From UBA5859 sp041940025 (GTDB taxonomy: Bacteria > Pseudomonadota > Gammaproteobacteria > UBA5859), in contig JBGTSY010000007.1 in NCBI GenBank assembly GCA_041940025.1, positions 1 through 64,000 of the forward strand: a stretch of DNA of 64,000 nucleotides, written 5' to 3'. Shown piece after piece: positions 34,602-44,230 of the stretch. The notes under the pieces are model-generated. The model saw only the letters and a list, made by a program, of their open reading frames with translations. It did not search any database and was not told the origin of the DNA. The position numbers and the translations under genes are program-made. Position 1 is the first letter of the stretch. Every line of letters begins with the position of its first letter.

Positions 34602-35510
34602 ATGAGTACGCTACCCAGATTAGTTCCGAGATTTAAAAATTGCCATGGAGTAAAAATACGCTTCGCTCACTGGCAACCGGAAGGCCGGTCTCGTGGCCGG
34701 GTACTTCTATTACAAGGACGGGCAGAATTTCTGGAAAAATACTTAGAGACCGTGGGGGATCTACTCGAACGGGACTTCGAAGTGATGAGTTTCGACTGGC
34801 GCGGACAAGGCGGCTCCGGTCGACTACTCAAGGATCCCTATAAGGGCCATGTGCCAACTTACAATGACTATCTTAGGGATATCTACTCGCTCTGTGGTAC
34901 TTGGCTGAATGAATCTGAAAACCCTTGCTATTTGCTTGCACACTCCATGGGAGGCCATATCGCACTACGGTTACTAGCGAATCAAACCCACTGGTTCAGA
35001 GCAGCCATGCTCTGCTGCCCAATGGTACATGTGATCACTAAACCCTATAGTCAACCACAAGCAGCGCTGATTGCCCGTGGTGCCTGTTACATAGGTTTTA
35101 GCGAGAAATATGCGCCACAACAGAAGCAATACCGTTTTAGTAACATGGAGTTTGAGAACAATTTTCTGACCAGCGAAGAGGCTCGCTTTCATCGCAATCG
35201 ACACTACCTACGCGACCAACCCAGTCTGGAGATCGGCGGCGTTACTTTCGGCTGGCTAAACGCCAGTTTTCGATCCATTCATCAAACCCAAAAAAGCGGC
35301 TATGCAGAGCGAATCTCCACGCCCATACTCATCTGCGAAAGCGATCAAGATATGGTGGTGGATAATCGCGCCATTCGCAGAATGGTGGCTCGCCTTCCCC
35401 ACGCCAAGTTACGTCAACTCTCCCCTGCTCGCCATGAACTCTTGCAAGAAAAAGATGCGATCCGTGCTCAACTTTGGCAGTACTTCGACGAGTTGGTGAC
35501 CGCCACCTAA
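34602..35510 (+). CDS. Alpha/beta hydrolase, lysophospholipase/monoacylglycerol-lipase type
   Basis: A 302-residue serine hydrolase. The motifs LLLQGRAEFLEKY and FDWRGQGGSGR, the nucleophile elbow AHSMGGH with Ser 115, a likely acid in ICESDQDMVVDN and the His in SPARHELLQE follow the PldB-like lysophospholipase family. No signal peptide, so it acts in the cytoplasm or at the inner membrane. It is divergent from tetR and precedes an acyl-CoA synthetase gene, which suggests it frees fatty acids that are then activated. Substrate is inferred. Confidence 0.83.
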   Translation: MSTLPRLVPRFKNCHGVKIRFAHWQPEGRSRGRVLLLQGRAEFLEKYLETVGDLLERDFEVMSFDWRGQGGSGRLLKDPYKGHVPTYNDYLRDIYSLCGTWLNESENPCYLLAHSMGGHIALRLLANQTHWFRAAMLCCPMVHVITKPYSQPQAALIARGACYIGFSEKYAPQQKQYRFSNMEFENNFLTSEEARFHRNRHYLRDQPSLEIGGVTFGWLNASFRSIHQTQKSGYAERISTPILICESDQDMVVDNRAIRRMVARLPHAKLRQLSPARHELLQEKDAIRAQLWQYFDELVTAT

Positions 35511-35629
35511 GTATCCACCAGCCTGAACAGCTGTTCGTTGAGCAATACCTCCTAGATCTGTACCATCGTGGGTCAGACTTAAGACCCATTCCATTGAGGC
35601 ACAGATCTTAAGATTAAAAAGGGGGCGTG

Positions 35630-37429
35630 ATGGCGGGCAACTGTACTTTTATTCATGGTTTAGAAAAAAACGCAAAGCTGATTCCGAATGCAGTGGCCAT
35701 CAGCCAAGGTAACCGTTATCTCACTTACAAAGATCTAGATCAACGGGCCAATCAACTGGGCAAGGCGCTGCTAAGATTAGGTGTTGGCCGAGGTGAGAGA
35801 GTATCTATTGCGTTGACCAATAGTTTCGAATTTTTGGAATCCACCTTTGGCGCCTGGAAATTAGCAGCCATCACCATTCCGCTCAACTACCGATTCATGG
35901 ATGAAGAGTTAATCCATGTATTGGACAATTCCGATAGCGTCGGCGTGATTCTTAACGCAGAATATTTAGAGATATTTCAACGCATCTGGCCACGACTACC
36001 CAACATTCGTTTTTTACTGGTGGTAGGTGAGTGTGAACCAGACCCGCAAAATAATATTTATCAGTACGACACTTTGTTAAAGCAATTCTCCGGTAACAAA
36101 CCTAAGCTTGCTTGGAAAGAACAGGGAAATGAGGATACCGGCTACAATATTTATACTGGCGGCACGACCGGTATGCCTAAAGGCATTTCTTATACCGAAA
36201 AAGGATTCACCAAAACCGTGGTGGAAGCCTTAGGCAGTAATGCGCCTGATTTGCTTCAACGGGTGGCAGATGCACCCGACCACCTCCTGAGATTGCTACC
36301 AGGTGGCCGCATCATTAGTTCTCGTTTGGGGCGCGCCTTCTTACGCCTTCCCCTTTGGGGCAAGCTAGGAGCAAAAGGCGCAAAATACGCACCGGCCTCT
36401 TACAATCGATTTCTTGCAAAAATGTTAGCCGGAGACGTACGAGTCCTGTTGGTGAGTCCCTTGATGCATGCCTGGGCCTGGGCAATCAGTGCTAACTTGA
36501 TCAAATTGGGCGGAACCGTCTTCCTGTTAAACAGTGACCACTACGATGTTGAAGAAGCATTAGGATTGATCTCTAAAAATAAGATTCGTGCCATAGCGGC
36601 CATTGGTGATTCCACCTTAAAACCCATACTTGCAGAGTTGGACACTCAACCGGACAAATATAGTTTGGACACTCTCAATGTCATTATCGCCAGCGGCATG
36701 CCTACTTCTCCAGAAGTCAAAGAGGGTTTGCTAAAACGCCATCTGAATCACACCATTTTACTCGATGTGCTTATCTCCTCAGAGATCACCCATGGTGCGG
36801 CCACCATCTATACGTCAGCAGATACCAATTTCAATAAGGCGGTATTTAAGGTCACTGAACGCATTCAAGTTTTAAATAGTGACACCGGAGAACCTGTCTC
36901 TGTCGGTGAGGTGGGCGAAGTGGCGCGTCAAACCGATGTGGTGCCCCAGGGCTACTACAAAGATCCGGAAAAAACTAAAAAATTGATCCGTGAATTTAAT
37001 GGTAAAACTTGGCTGATGAGTGGCGATTTAGCCGAATTGCGCGAGGACGGCAGTTTTAGTTTTGTGGGTAGAGGCTCCGAATGTATCAATACTGGAGGAG
37101 AAAAAGTCTATCCCGAGGAGGTGGAAAATCTCATTAGGCAGATGGATGCGGTTGAAATTGTCGGCATCACCGCCACTCCCGATGAAAAATTTGGTGAAGC
37201 GGTCACTGCCGTGATCCAACTCAAAGCCGGGAGCCGATTAACCGAGCAGCAGGTGATTGAGTTCACCAAAGGAAAAATATCCGGTTATAAATGTCCTCGT
37301 CGAATTTTATTTGTGAAGGAATTTCCCACCACGCTAATAGGCAAACCCCATTACAAAGCATTACGTGAACTAGCCAAACAAAGTGATGAAGCCCTTAAAT
37401 CATCTGGTGTGTTGTCCCTCGCCTCCTAA
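35630..37429 (+). CDS. Acyl-CoA synthetase (AMP-forming)
   Basis: A 599-residue adenylate-forming enzyme that activates a carboxylic acid to its CoA thioester. The phosphate-binding loop is YTGGTTGMPKG (about 175-185); DVLISSEITHGAA-like and GYYKDPEKTKK segments follow, then SGDLAELREDGSFSFVGRG and a C-terminal domain with GGEKVYPEEVE and the terminal IGKPHYKAL Lys. An extra 70-residue stretch after the loop (about 195-265) resembles that of the steroid/long-chain FadD17/FadD19-like group. The ATG at 35630 follows an AAGGGGG ribosome site. Placement suggests a fatty acid substrate. Confidence 0.9.
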   Translation: MAGNCTFIHGLEKNAKLIPNAVAISQGNRYLTYKDLDQRANQLGKALLRLGVGRGERVSIALTNSFEFLESTFGAWKLAAITIPLNYRFMDEELIHVLDNSDSVGVILNAEYLEIFQRIWPRLPNIRFLLVVGECEPDPQNNIYQYDTLLKQFSGNKPKLAWKEQGNEDTGYNIYTGGTTGMPKGISYTEKGFTKTVVEALGSNAPDLLQRVADAPDHLLRLLPGGRIISSRLGRAFLRLPLWGKLGAKGAKYAPASYNRFLAKMLAGDVRVLLVSPLMHAWAWAISANLIKLGGTVFLLNSDHYDVEEALGLISKNKIRAIAAIGDSTLKPILAELDTQPDKYSLDTLNVIIASGMPTSPEVKEGLLKRHLNHTILLDVLISSEITHGAATIYTSADTNFNKAVFKVTERIQVLNSDTGEPVSVGEVGEVARQTDVVPQGYYKDPEKTKKLIREFNGKTWLMSGDLAELREDGSFSFVGRGSECINTGGEKVYPEEVENLIRQMDAVEIVGITATPDEKFGEAVTAVIQLKAGSRLTEQQVIEFTKGKISGYKCPRRILFVKEFPTTLIGKPHYKALRELAKQSDEALKSSGVLSLAS

Positions 37430-37449
37430 TAGGATGTGATAAACGATCG

Positions 37450-37686
37450 ATGACAGGCTACAGTGCAAATCAAAAATTAGACACCAGTGGATTAAACTGT
37501 CCCATGCCTATTCTAAAAGCGAAAAAAGCCATTACCAGCATGCAGAGCGGTGAAATTTTGGAGGTGATCGCCACTGATCCAGGCGCGGTCAGAGATTTTG
37601 CGGCCTTTGCCCGTCAGACAGGACACCAATTGTTGGAGTCGAAGGAAGAGATGAAGAAGTTCTATTTCGTGCTTAAAAAGAAATAA
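37450..37686 (+). CDS. TusA/SirA-family sulfurtransferase-like protein
   Basis: A 78-residue protein with the family signature LDTSGLNCPMPILKAKKAI, active Cys 17 in a CPMP motif, and DPGAVRDFAAFARQTGH. TusA carries persulfide sulfur to tRNA thiolation or other acceptors. Here the gene follows an acyl-CoA synthetase by 20 bases, as do TusA-like genes in several lipid loci, so it may have a different local role. It converges with the WbpM-like gene, 19 bases away, with no clear terminator between them. Confidence 0.88.
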   Translation: MTGYSANQKLDTSGLNCPMPILKAKKAITSMQSGEILEVIATDPGAVRDFAAFARQTGHQLLESKEEMKKFYFVLKKK

Positions 37687-37705
37687 TCGTGTTCCGACGA
37701 CACCG

Positions 37706-39727
37706 CTATTGTATTGTATTACTCTGATGATAGAGATGGCTCAATTCGTAGGCCGCCACACTCTCTTCCGCATCCTCTTCACCCTTCTCTTCAGGACAGG
37801 AGATATCCCACACATGACCCTGGGGTTGGTAGCCCGCCACCGCCTGAGTCAATACATTTAAGATCTGATCTGGGCTAAAATCGTGACAGGACCAGTCAAG
37901 AATGTCGAGATAGTCCTTCACCGTTTGCCAGTCTAATTCGTCTTCTTCCGCGCGCATGATTCGGCTATGTACCGTACCTGAGACATTTTCGCCAATCAGC
38001 AGCTCTTCATAAAGCTTTTCTCCTGGACGAAGACCGGTGTAAACAATTTCTATATCTCCATCGGGGTGTTTTTCATCTAGAACATTGAGCCCATTCAAAC
38101 GGATCAGGCGCTTCGCCAGATCCACAATTTTAATGGGCTGCCCCATATCCAATACAAACACCTCTCCACCTTCGGCCATAGAGCCGGCTTGGATGACTAA
38201 TTCAGCGGCCTCACGAATGGTCATAAAGTATCTGGTGATCTCGGGATGAGTGACGGTGATTGGGCCTCCCTGCCTGATCTGATCCTGAAACAAGGGTACC
38301 ACCGAGCCGGATGAGCCAAGTACATTGCCAAAACGCACCATGGCAAATGTCGTGCTGCACTCCTGCTTTGCCATACCTTGCAAAATGAGCTCTGCAAATC
38401 GTTTGGTCGCCCCCATCACGTTTGTAGTACGCACTGCTTTGTCAGTCGAGATTAAAATAAACGTTTCTACACCCGCAGTCTGTGCGGCCAGAGCGGTAAA
38501 ATAGGTGCCAAAAATATTATTGCGAACGCCTTCAATGGGATTGCGCTCCACCAAAGGCACGTGTTTGCAAGCGGCGGCATGATAAATCGTGTGCACCCCA
38601 TAATTCTTGCACACCACCTCGATGCGCCGACGATGTTCTATTGAGCCCAGTATCGGTATCACCTTAGGTTTCTGTTCTAACTTTTGGCTGCGAATAAGAA
38701 GCTCTTTTTCTATTTCATAAAGCGCATATTCGGATTTTTCGAAGAGAATGAGACTTGATGGCTTTTGCAATAGGATCTGCCGACACAATTCCGCTCCGAT
38801 GGATCCTCCAGCGCCAGTGACCATGACCACTTTTCCGGTGATACAGCCTTGCATCAGCTCTGGTATAGGTTCAACGGAATCCCGACCTAATAGATCTTCA
38901 ATATCCAACTCGCGTACATCGGTGATCTGACGTTTGCCGCTCATGAGATCGGTCAAGCTGGGTACGGTTTTCACTTCAATCGGTAAATACTCCAGCTCTT
39001 TAATGATGTCCTGACGGCGCTGGTAGGTCACCGACGGCAAGGCTAAAAGAATTAAATCTGCTTCAGTTTGCTCCACCAGTCTTGCTAAATCTGCCGGTGA
39101 TCTGACCACTAAATCCTGTACGATATGGCCGTGCAGTTTTTCTGAGTCGTCTACGAAAGCGACCGGCCGATAAAGACGACTGGTCTGCAAAGATGTGGCG
39201 AGCTGCATGCCTGCATGGCCGGCACCATACACAATAATCCGACGACAATCCTCTGAAGCTCCCATGAAAGCCAAATACCAATTTTTAAGATAAAGCCGAC
39301 TTAAGGTCATATAAAGTACGGCCAGCAACCAGTATATAAAATAGGTGGAACCAGGAATCGCCTCCCCTATCAGAAAGAACCCCGCTAGGGCGATAGCTAC
39401 GGTCGCCAGGGTCACTGCATTAACGGCGGTTTGTATGATTCGGGTACCAATATAGCGCACCACTGCACGATAGAGCCCTACTCGAACGAAAATCGGTATA
39501 GATATTGACGGAGCCAGCAGACAAAGCCAAACTCCCTGCCCCATTGTCACTGGAGAAAACTCGTTCAAACTCAGGTTAAGGGCCAGCCAAGAGAGGCATA
39601 CTAGGGCGAGTATATCCAACAGCAACATCAATAATTGACGCCCACCTCTTGGTAGATTAGCTAAGTGTTGAACGGAAGTGGGCAATTGGTAACGGGCTGA
39701 GGGAGTTTTCATCCGGCTCCTAAGCAC
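37706..39727 (-). CDS. WbpM/CapD-like nucleoside-diphosphate-sugar 4,6-dehydratase
   Basis: A 673-residue membrane-anchored enzyme converting UDP-GlcNAc to a 4-keto-6-deoxy sugar for O-antigen or capsule. Four N-terminal membrane helices (about 28-135) are followed by a first Rossmann-type domain (IVYGAGHAGMQLA) and the catalytic domain with VTGAGGSIGAEL near 305, STDKAVRTTNVMGATKR (Met replaces Tyr at the active site, as in WbpM) and the C-terminal LRPGEKLYEELL. This long form normally closes Pseudomonas-type O-antigen clusters, which matches its place here as the last gene on this strand. Confidence 0.93.
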   Translation of the reverse strand: MLRSRMKTPSARYQLPTSVQHLANLPRGGRQLLMLLLDILALVCLSWLALNLSLNEFSPVTMGQGVWLCLLAPSISIPIFVRVGLYRAVVRYIGTRIIQTAVNAVTLATVAIALAGFFLIGEAIPGSTYFIYWLLAVLYMTLSRLYLKNWYLAFMGASEDCRRIIVYGAGHAGMQLATSLQTSRLYRPVAFVDDSEKLHGHIVQDLVVRSPADLARLVEQTEADLILLALPSVTYQRRQDIIKELEYLPIEVKTVPSLTDLMSGKRQITDVRELDIEDLLGRDSVEPIPELMQGCITGKVVMVTGAGGSIGAELCRQILLQKPSSLILFEKSEYALYEIEKELLIRSQKLEQKPKVIPILGSIEHRRRIEVVCKNYGVHTIYHAAACKHVPLVERNPIEGVRNNIFGTYFTALAAQTAGVETFILISTDKAVRTTNVMGATKRFAELILQGMAKQECSTTFAMVRFGNVLGSSGSVVPLFQDQIRQGGPITVTHPEITRYFMTIREAAELVIQAGSMAEGGEVFVLDMGQPIKIVDLAKRLIRLNGLNVLDEKHPDGDIEIVYTGLRPGEKLYEELLIGENVSGTVHSRIMRAEEDELDWQTVKDYLDILDWSCHDFSPDQILNVLTQAVAGYQPQGHVWDISCPEEKGEEDAEESVAAYELSHLYHQSNTIQ

Positions 39728-39781
39728 TGACGGGTACAGTGGTTATTTTATGTCATCTGTTAGTAATATGCACCGCAAATA

Positions 39782-40801
39782 TCAGACCAGTTTCATTGGC
39801 GCAAAGCGTTCCACACTATAGTAGACACCAAACAACAAAATCAGGCTAATAAACAAGACCATACTCAATAAATTTGGGTAGAAAAAACCGAGCAGCGCAA
39901 ACAGAATCAACGGCAGATTGAAGAAAAATAGTGCCAAGCTGATCCGTTGATGGTGCCACCCCACCAATTGCAGTCGCTGATAAGCATGACTGCGGTGAGC
40001 CTGATAGATGATCTCTCCGCGCAGTAACCGACGAACTAGAGTGAGCGTCGCGTCAAACCAGAAAAACGCGTACAAAATTATCCAGAGAAAGACGGAGATC
40101 TCGTAATGAGTCTGCCCCAGAACAGCTAGGGTGGCGATCATATATCCCAAAAACCCGCTGCCCACATCACCCATAAAGAGTTTGGCAGGTGGCCAATTAA
40201 AGCACAGAAATGCGAGAACACAGACGCAGAGCCCCCAACACAACCATGCCCAGAATTCTGCTCCGGAAAAATAGAAAAGAACGCCCCCCACACCAATCAC
40301 GCAAAGCGCCTCTACACTTGCGATACCGTCCACCCCATCCATAAAATTAAATAGATTGATGGACCATACTAACGCCACCACCGCCAATACCGAGCCTAAC
40401 AGACCCCACTGGATTGACATATCTGCTAACGTAATACTGCCTAATCCACCAATCACCATCACGGTCATAATTGACACTATTAGATGAGTCAACAATCGTT
40501 TTGTAGTCGAAGTCTGACCGCGATCATCTTGCCACCCCACCCATGCAATGGCTGCGCCCCCAACCAGGAGCGCGAACAACTCCTTCCATAAAATATGTTC
40601 CATGTACAAAGTGATCGTCATGGTCACTATTGGAATCAGTATCGGAAATACCAACCCTCCACCGCGGATTACAGGTCGATTATGGGAGGATCTGTGATTG
40701 GGCAGATCCCACATACCGGCGCGCTGCGCCCAACGTCGATAGAGTTTTAAAAACAATAGGCTGGCGACAAAAAGAGTGAGAAGGGCGGCTACCGGTAACA
40801 C
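39782..40801 (-). CDS. WbpL-like MraY/WecA-family initiating glycosyltransferase
   Basis: An integral membrane transferase of 339 residues that puts the first sugar-1-phosphate on undecaprenyl phosphate. Motifs: NHRSSHNRPVIRGGGLVFP, GWQDDRGQ, FMDGVDGIASVE, MGDVGSGFLGY and HRSHAYQRL. About ten hydrophobic segments. In Pseudomonas this gene (wbpL) stands between an epimerase gene and wbpM, the same order as here. It is the second WecA-like gene in the window; the other belongs to the exosortase locus. Confidence 0.92.
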   Translation of the reverse strand: MLPVAALLTLFVASLLFLKLYRRWAQRAGMWDLPNHRSSHNRPVIRGGGLVFPILIPIVTMTITLYMEHILWKELFALLVGGAAIAWVGWQDDRGQTSTTKRLLTHLIVSIMTVMVIGGLGSITLADMSIQWGLLGSVLAVVALVWSINLFNFMDGVDGIASVEALCVIGVGGVLFYFSGAEFWAWLCWGLCVCVLAFLCFNWPPAKLFMGDVGSGFLGYMIATLAVLGQTHYEISVFLWIILYAFFWFDATLTLVRRLLRGEIIYQAHRSHAYQRLQLVGWHHQRISLALFFFNLPLILFALLGFFYPNLLSMVLFISLILLFGVYYSVERFAPMKLV

Positions 40802-40839
40802 ACTAAAATCGACACATTTATCATGGGTTAAATACTAAC

Positions 40840-41772
40840 CTAGTGGGTGCTAATGGTGGTCGCTATGCCTTTCTTAGAATCACAAGGTGGGTGCCAGTCT
40901 AATCTATCTTGAATATGAGAGATGTCTAACTGGAAGTTTTGCATCAAAGGATTCATTTTAGATTCTGTCCGAGTCAGCTTAGCCAACCCCGTTAACATTG
41001 ACAAAGGCACTGGAAACAACCCTGCATTTCTGCCCATGGCGTGTCGCAACATTTTAATCAGTGCGGCCGTCGATAAGTCCACGCCATCACTGACAAAGAA
41101 AGTTTCATTATAGGCTGCTGGATTGTTCACGCAAGTCAATAACCCATCAATCAAATTATCCACAAAAACGAAACTGCGACGATTCTCTACATCAGCGAAG
41201 GGCAAGGGAACTGGACTTGCTGCTAGCCTAATCAACTGACGAAAATTGGCCTTAACCCTCGGACCGTAGACTAATGGCGGTCTGATAATAGTGTACTGAA
41301 AGCCCAATCGATCGGCGGACTCCCGTAACAGTTGCTCCGCTCGCCACTTAGAAACAGAATAGGAATCGGAGGGATTTGGCAAGATAGATTCTTTAAACGG
41401 CATGGCCGAGGATTCTCCCATCACTTTCGCAGTACTCAGATAAACTAATTGTTTTATTGGTGATCCCTGGATGCGTGCCAATAGTTGTTCCATTAATTGA
41501 ACGTTGCCACATTCTATTTGCTTAGCATCCACTCCTGTTGACCTGATAGGCAGGTGTGCTAAGCCAGCTAAATGAATCAGAGTATCCGACTGTGCGAGGG
41601 CCCCAGAAAATTCATCACTATCTAACGCCTCTCCGCTATTTACATAGTCTTGAGGGGATAATGTTTTTGATGACAAATTGCGAACGGCATAACGCGCAGA
41701 GATTTTTGAGTCTCGCAAACAAAACTGCCTGAAATTTTCACCGATAAAACCATCGACGCCCGTGATTAATAA
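40840..41772 (-). CDS. NAD-dependent sugar epimerase, 5' end probably frameshifted
   Basis: Extended short-chain dehydrogenase of the UDP-HexNAc 4-epimerase (WbpV-like) type, with YSVSKWRAEQLL as the active Tyr-x3-Lys and RPPLVYGP. The first ATG, at 41718, lies inside the fold. Upstream in the same frame the conserved nucleotide loop is readable as LLITGVDGFIGENF, but an in-frame TGA sits directly before it (41773-41775) and no ATG, GTG or TTG remains. A TTG in the next frame would give LIIITG if one base were removed. So the gene is either a recent pseudogene, starts at an unusual codon, or carries a sequence error. Confidence 0.7.
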   Translation of the reverse strand, partial: LLITGVDGFIGENFRQFCLRDSKISARYAVRNLSSKTLSPQDYVNSGEALDSDEFSGALAQSDTLIHLAGLAHLPIRSTGVDAKQIECGNVQLMEQLLARIQGSPIKQLVYLSTAKVMGESSAMPFKESILPNPSDSYSVSKWRAEQLLRESADRLGFQYTIIRPPLVYGPRVKANFRQLIRLAASPVPLPFADVENRRSFVFVDNLIDGLLTCVNNPAAYNETFFVSDGVDLSTAALIKMLRHAMGRNAGLFPVPLSMLTGLAKLTRTESKMNPLMQNFQLDISHIQDRLDWHPPCDSKKGIATTISTH

Positions 41773-41825
41773 TCAATTTGAATCAAAGCGGCGCACAATA
41801 ACACCGATGGGTATCTGTCATGTAT

Positions 41826-42941
41826 CTAAGCAACATTTTTGAGCTTATAATACAAATCTGCATAACGCTCCCCCATTTCACGTCCCGTAAACAAGTCGTT
41901 ATATCTAAGACATGCCGCACTTCCAAAATCGGAGGCTAAATGTGGTTCCTCTGCCAATCGCAACATTGCATGTCGTAGAGCATCTGCGTCGGCCGGAGGT
42001 ACGACAAAACCCGTTTCCCCATTCTTATTAATGTAGCTAGTTCCAGTCCCTATATCTGTAGATATGAGCGGCTTACCATACATTGCGCCTTCTACCAAGG
42101 TTACCCCAAACGCCTCAGATCGCAAATGCGATGGTAAAACAATGGCTCTACAAAGCTTAATCAGGCCTACTTTATCCTTATCATCTATCTGGCCAAGAAA
42201 GGTGACATTATTTAGATTTAGCCTGGCTGCTTGACGTCTTAGATTCTTTTCTTCCGGACCACTACCTACAACGACACAATTTAAATTCGTATTATAAATA
42301 GCGTCGAGTAAATACCTTAATCCTTTGTAATAACGCAAGACACCTATAAATAAGAAAAAATCTTCCCCTACTTTACTTCTTAAATCGGATAAACGCTTTT
42401 CACCAATGGTTGGATAGCACGCATTGTTAATGCCTATAGGTATCACTTCTACCTTATCTTTATACTGCTTTAGAATAGTACTGGAAGAGACATAATTTTT
42501 AGAGGTTGCCACAATACAATCGACATCCATCAAAAATTTATTCATTAATGGACGGTACAGTTTAAGTAGACCTTGTTGCCTAACTATATCTGAATGATAT
42601 GTCATAATAGTGGGCTTATTTATCGGTCTTTTAAAATGTAACAAATCCGCGAATGGCCACGGATAATGATAGTGAATAATATCTGCCCAATCAGTTAACG
42701 AATCATAATTTAGTAACGCGCTGATAGACACCCCACAAGAGGATATCTCGAACGTACGATGAAACCTATATATCTCAGCTTCTCCTGATTTAATTATGTC
42801 ATTTTTTGATTCACCGGTTAATGTTAATACTCTACTTTCTATTCCATGAGTTTGCGTATTTTCACAGATTTGTCTAATAACCTCTTCTCCTCCTCCCTGT
42901 GTTTCGGGAAAGTAGGTACGATAAACATGTAATACTTTCAT
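41826..42941 (-). CDS. Glycosyltransferase family 4 protein
   Basis: A 371-residue cytoplasmic GT-B enzyme. The N-terminal motif MKVLHVYRTYFPETQGGGEEVI, a mid-chain FLFIGVLRYYKGLRYLL and the E-x7-E motif in SEAFGVTLVEGAMYGKP are typical of GT4. It should transfer a sugar (plausibly D-rhamnose, given rmd and gmd in the same run) during O-antigen assembly. Its codons are visibly A+T-richer than those of the flanking housekeeping genes. Donor and linkage are not determinable here. Confidence 0.87.
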   Translation of the reverse strand: MKVLHVYRTYFPETQGGGEEVIRQICENTQTHGIESRVLTLTGESKNDIIKSGEAEIYRFHRTFEISSCGVSISALLNYDSLTDWADIIHYHYPWPFADLLHFKRPINKPTIMTYHSDIVRQQGLLKLYRPLMNKFLMDVDCIVATSKNYVSSSTILKQYKDKVEVIPIGINNACYPTIGEKRLSDLRSKVGEDFFLFIGVLRYYKGLRYLLDAIYNTNLNCVVVGSGPEEKNLRRQAARLNLNNVTFLGQIDDKDKVGLIKLCRAIVLPSHLRSEAFGVTLVEGAMYGKPLISTDIGTGTSYINKNGETGFVVPPADADALRHAMLRLAEEPHLASDFGSAACLRYNDLFTGREMGERYADLYYKLKNVA

Positions 42942-43072
42942 TACCTAGTCCCAACAATTCCAACGATTTTTAATACTCCCAACATCTGCCTAATCACCCC
43001 AAAATACCATCATTTAAATTACCCTAATCGATAAACCAGACACAGTTGCGCGTCCATTCAACTGATTTATTA

Positions 43073-44230
43073 TTAAACTGCAATTCGTGAATACACTTCT
43101 GCCGTTTCTTTTGCGCATCTGTACCAACTATACTTTTTAGACCGTTCTATCCCTAAAGTTCGAGCTGAATTTCGCCATATTTCGTTTTCTAACCCTTCCT
43201 GAATTAAAGTGGATAATGAATCCACATCTTCCGGTGAGCACATCATAGCAGCCTTGCCTACGACTTCTGGTAAAGATGAACTATTTGCACACACTACCGG
43301 CAAACCCGACGCCATCGCTTCTAATACTGGTAATCCAAACCCTTCATAAAAAGAAGGGTATACAAACAATCTTGCATTGCTATATAAAATCTGCAGATCT
43401 TTTTCAGCGAGGTAACCAAGATACTTGAGCCATCCTTCTTGCTCAGCTTTTGTTATTCTTTTATGCAGATCTTCGCTTTTCCATCCATGATATCCGCACA
43501 TCACTATGGGCCAATTAGCTCTCGCTGCCCTTGGTAAATTTTCGTAGGCGCTAATTAAATTCCCGATATTTTTCCTAGGTTCAATAGTCCCGATATATAA
43601 ACTGTAGCCATTTTCTCTAAGCCCATATCGAATCATAGCTTCATCTGATTCTTGAGTGCTCCACGATATCCCCCCTGCAGTACTAGCCAGGGGAATTGCT
43701 TCTACTTTATCTCTATTGACACCGTAATACGCCACAATTTCGCTTTTGGTAAATTCCGAATCGGTGATGATTACATTAGCTTTCTTAACTGCATTCTCGG
43801 TTTCTTTTTGTAGTAACGTCGCCCTCGAAGAAGGATGAAATGAAGGAAACTTATTAAATGCTAAGTCATGAATTGTCACCACACTAGGTCCGGAATGTTT
43901 AGGAAGATAGAAATTTGGGCTATGTAAAATCGAATCATTGTGTTTGCTAAGAGTTTTAGTTTGTAAGTTAGATAATATCTTTCTGTGTGCAAGCACTAAA
44001 CCTGGAATTTTGTGAGCATATTGACGGATAGTATTCCTGCTGTCCTCCTGATTTCTTTTTTCCAGTTCATGGGAATCAAGTCCACTCTCATTAAGTATTG
44101 TGTATCCTGAGAGTAGTTTTAAGCTCAGATCTTCAGACACATTTGGTAAGTTGTTTACCAACTCAAAGGTATAACGTCCAATACCTGTCAATGGATAACG
44201 AATAGGATCAATGGAAAGGATGACTTTCAC
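43073..44230 (-). CDS. Glycosyltransferase family 4 protein, mannosyltransferase-like
   Basis: A 385-residue GT-B enzyme: GIGRYTFELV near residue 16, VVTIHDLAF, the donor-site segment YIGTIEPRKNIGNLI, and SFYEGFGLPVLEAMASGLPVV with the E-x7-E motif. The pattern is that of mannosyl/rhamnosyl transferases acting on GDP-linked donors. Its start overlaps the rmd 3' end (44208-44230), so it is coupled to the GDP-D-rhamnose genes. A+T-rich like its neighbours. Confidence 0.88.
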   Translation of the reverse strand: MKVILSIDPIRYPLTGIGRYTFELVNNLPNVSEDLSLKLLSGYTILNESGLDSHELEKRNQEDSRNTIRQYAHKIPGLVLAHRKILSNLQTKTLSKHNDSILHSPNFYLPKHSGPSVVTIHDLAFNKFPSFHPSSRATLLQKETENAVKKANVIITDSEFTKSEIVAYYGVNRDKVEAIPLASTAGGISWSTQESDEAMIRYGLRENGYSLYIGTIEPRKNIGNLISAYENLPRAARANWPIVMCGYHGWKSEDLHKRITKAEQEGWLKYLGYLAEKDLQILYSNARLFVYPSFYEGFGLPVLEAMASGLPVVCANSSSLPEVVGKAAMMCSPEDVDSLSTLIQEGLENEIWRNSARTLGIERSKKYSWYRCAKETAEVYSRIAV

